NCBI GenBank assembly: GCA_004525355.1
Contig: SPCK01000136.1
Span: 1-6,326 of the forward strand
Length of the DNA stretch: 6,326 bases
From: Spirochaetales bacterium
Lineage (GTDB): Bacteria > Spirochaetota > Spirochaetia > Treponematales > UBA12059
Direction of reading: 5' to 3'
Below the pieces are notes generated by a model. The model saw only the letters and a program-made list of their open reading frames with translations, had not been told where the DNA came from and searched no databases. The position numbers and the translations under genes were made by a program. How positions within the stretch are numbered: the stretch's first letter is position 1; each line of letters begins with the position of its first letter. Below, one piece after another: positions 5,589 through 6,326 of the stretch.

Positions 5589-6326
5589 TCATATGTGCTT
5601 GCGTAGCTCCGGAGCGGAGCGGCACGAGCCGACCGGCGATTTGGTAATCCAGTTATCTATCGGTTCCTTCTTGCGGATGGCGCGCCACACGTCCTCGAAG
5701 CGCATCGGCATGTGCGTGATCTCCGCTCCGGTAGCCTTCTGTATCGCGTTGCCCAGCGCGGGCGCTACCGATATCATCGAATGCTCGCCAACGCCGCGGG
5801 CGCCGTATGGTCCGTCTATTTGGGGCGTCTCCACTACCGCGCACTCGATTTCCATCGGCAGATCCTTGGATGTGGGTATCTTGTTGTCGGTGAACGACGG
5901 GTTGAGGAGCCGACCCTGTTGATCGTAGATGTAGCCCTCGCAGATCGCCGTTCCGAGTCCCTGGATCATGCCACCGATGGCTTGTCCTCGTACGATGTCG
6001 GGGTTGACGGCCCTCCCGACGTCATAGACGCTTGCCACCTTGAGGACGCGGTATTCACCGGTTTCCTCGTTGACCTCCACTATCATGCCATGTGCGCCGA
6101 AAGTCCAGTCCAAGGCGGGGCTTCCTTCGCCGGTTTCCTTGTCCAGGTTGGACAGACCCTGGGCGATGTACCTGCCCACGCCGATGAGCGGGCCTCCGAT
6201 ACTGTTGCCGTTGGGCAGCGCGTAGCCCACTGCCATCGCCGAGAAGCTGATCGATTTTGTTGGGTGGTGCTTTATATAGATCTTGTCCGTATCGTGACCC
6301 AAGTCGCACGGATTGGCGTGCAGCGC
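5589..6326 (-). CDS. Xanthine dehydrogenase family molybdenum-binding subunit, C-terminal part (5' end outside window)
   Basis: This is the C-terminal 245 residues of a large molybdenum hydroxylase subunit; the frame stays open to the right window edge, so the gene begins outside. The family (xanthine dehydrogenase, aldehyde oxidoreductase and relatives) hydroxylates carbon in N-heterocycles or aldehydes with a molybdopterin cofactor, usually alongside FAD and 2Fe-2S subunits in the cytoplasm. Visible signatures are HANPCDLGHDTD at the edge, a DVGRAVNP stretch, RGQAIGGMIQGLGTA (a cofactor-domain motif), and GARGVGEHSM near the C-terminus. The glutamate of GVGE (codon 5786-5784) aligns with the catalytic base of the family. 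A TTG at 6302-6300 lies inside this conserved block and is not a start. The gene ends 93 bases before the permease. Substrate is not readable from this fragment; xanthine, hypoxanthine or a pyrimidine are all plausible given the neighbours. Family call is very sure, exact enzyme is not. Confidence 0.93.
   Translation of the reverse strand, partial: ALHANPCDLGHDTDKIYIKHHPTKSISFSAMAVGYALPNGNSIGGPLIGVGRYIAQGLSNLDKETGEGSPALDWTFGAHGMIVEVNEETGEYRVLKVASVYDVGRAVNPDIVRGQAIGGMIQGLGTAICEGYIYDQQGRLLNPSFTDNKIPTSKDLPMEIECAVVETPQIDGPYGARGVGEHSMISVAPALGNAIQKATGAEITHMPMRFEDVWRAIRKKEPIDNWITKSPVGSCRSAPELRKHI

Noticed and set aside
5524..5922. Plus-strand open frame of 132 codons starting in the permease/hydroxylase spacer
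   Set aside because: Most of it is antisense to the conserved C-terminus of the hydroxylase, and its product resembles no known family.
6300..6302. TTG as the start of a short hydroxylase-like protein
   Set aside because: The frame continues upstream with the conserved HANPCDL stretch up to the window edge, so this is an internal leucine of a longer gene.

Overview
The window reads as one leftward (minus-strand) catabolic gene cluster of five protein genes. In transcription order these are: the 3' part of a xanthine-dehydrogenase-type molybdenum subunit (cut by the right edge), a UraA-type NCS2 nucleobase permease, a DUF2877 protein (AllH/YlbF type), an FdrA protein (AllF type) and a DUF1116 protein (AllG/YlbE type). 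I see no tRNA, rRNA, CRISPR array, transposase or plus-strand gene. Long plus-strand open frames occur opposite the GC-rich genes, but I judge them to be antisense shadows.

Functionally, FdrA, DUF1116 and DUF2877 correspond to the three proteins that in Escherichia coli form the catabolic oxamate carbamoyltransferase of anaerobic allantoin use. That enzyme splits oxalurate to oxamate and carbamoyl phosphate, and carbamate kinase then makes ATP. Placed after a uracil/xanthine-type permease and a molybdenum hydroxylase, the cluster looks like a route that imports a purine or pyrimidine, hydroxylates it and gains energy by phosphorolysis of a ureido intermediate. The ring-opening enzymes and a carbamate kinase are not in the window, so the true substrate is open.

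Region by region: 6326-5589 is the hydroxylase C-terminus. 5588-5496 is a spacer with two inverted repeats and a strong ribosome binding site. 5495-4167 is the permease, visibly less GC-rich (about 47-55% in sampled lines) than its neighbours (about 60-65%). 4166-4067 is a leader-like spacer with a perfect hairpin followed by a canonical intrinsic terminator. 4066-3137 is allH, starting at a GTG just past the terminator. 3136-3117 is a 20-base gap with a promoter-like sequence reaching back into allH. 3116-1509 is fdrA, and 1512-85 is allG, overlapping fdrA by four bases (ATGA). 84-1 is intergenic, with a hairpin and what looks like the first half of a second one.

The organism is a bacterium, probably anaerobic or facultative and fermentative, with a coding GC near 60% and good Shine-Dalgarno sequences. 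The gene set occurs in Bacillota, Spirochaetota and enterobacteria. The GC-rich hairpin repeat at the left edge faintly suggests a spirochaete or similar genome, but I cannot assign a taxon from this sequence.
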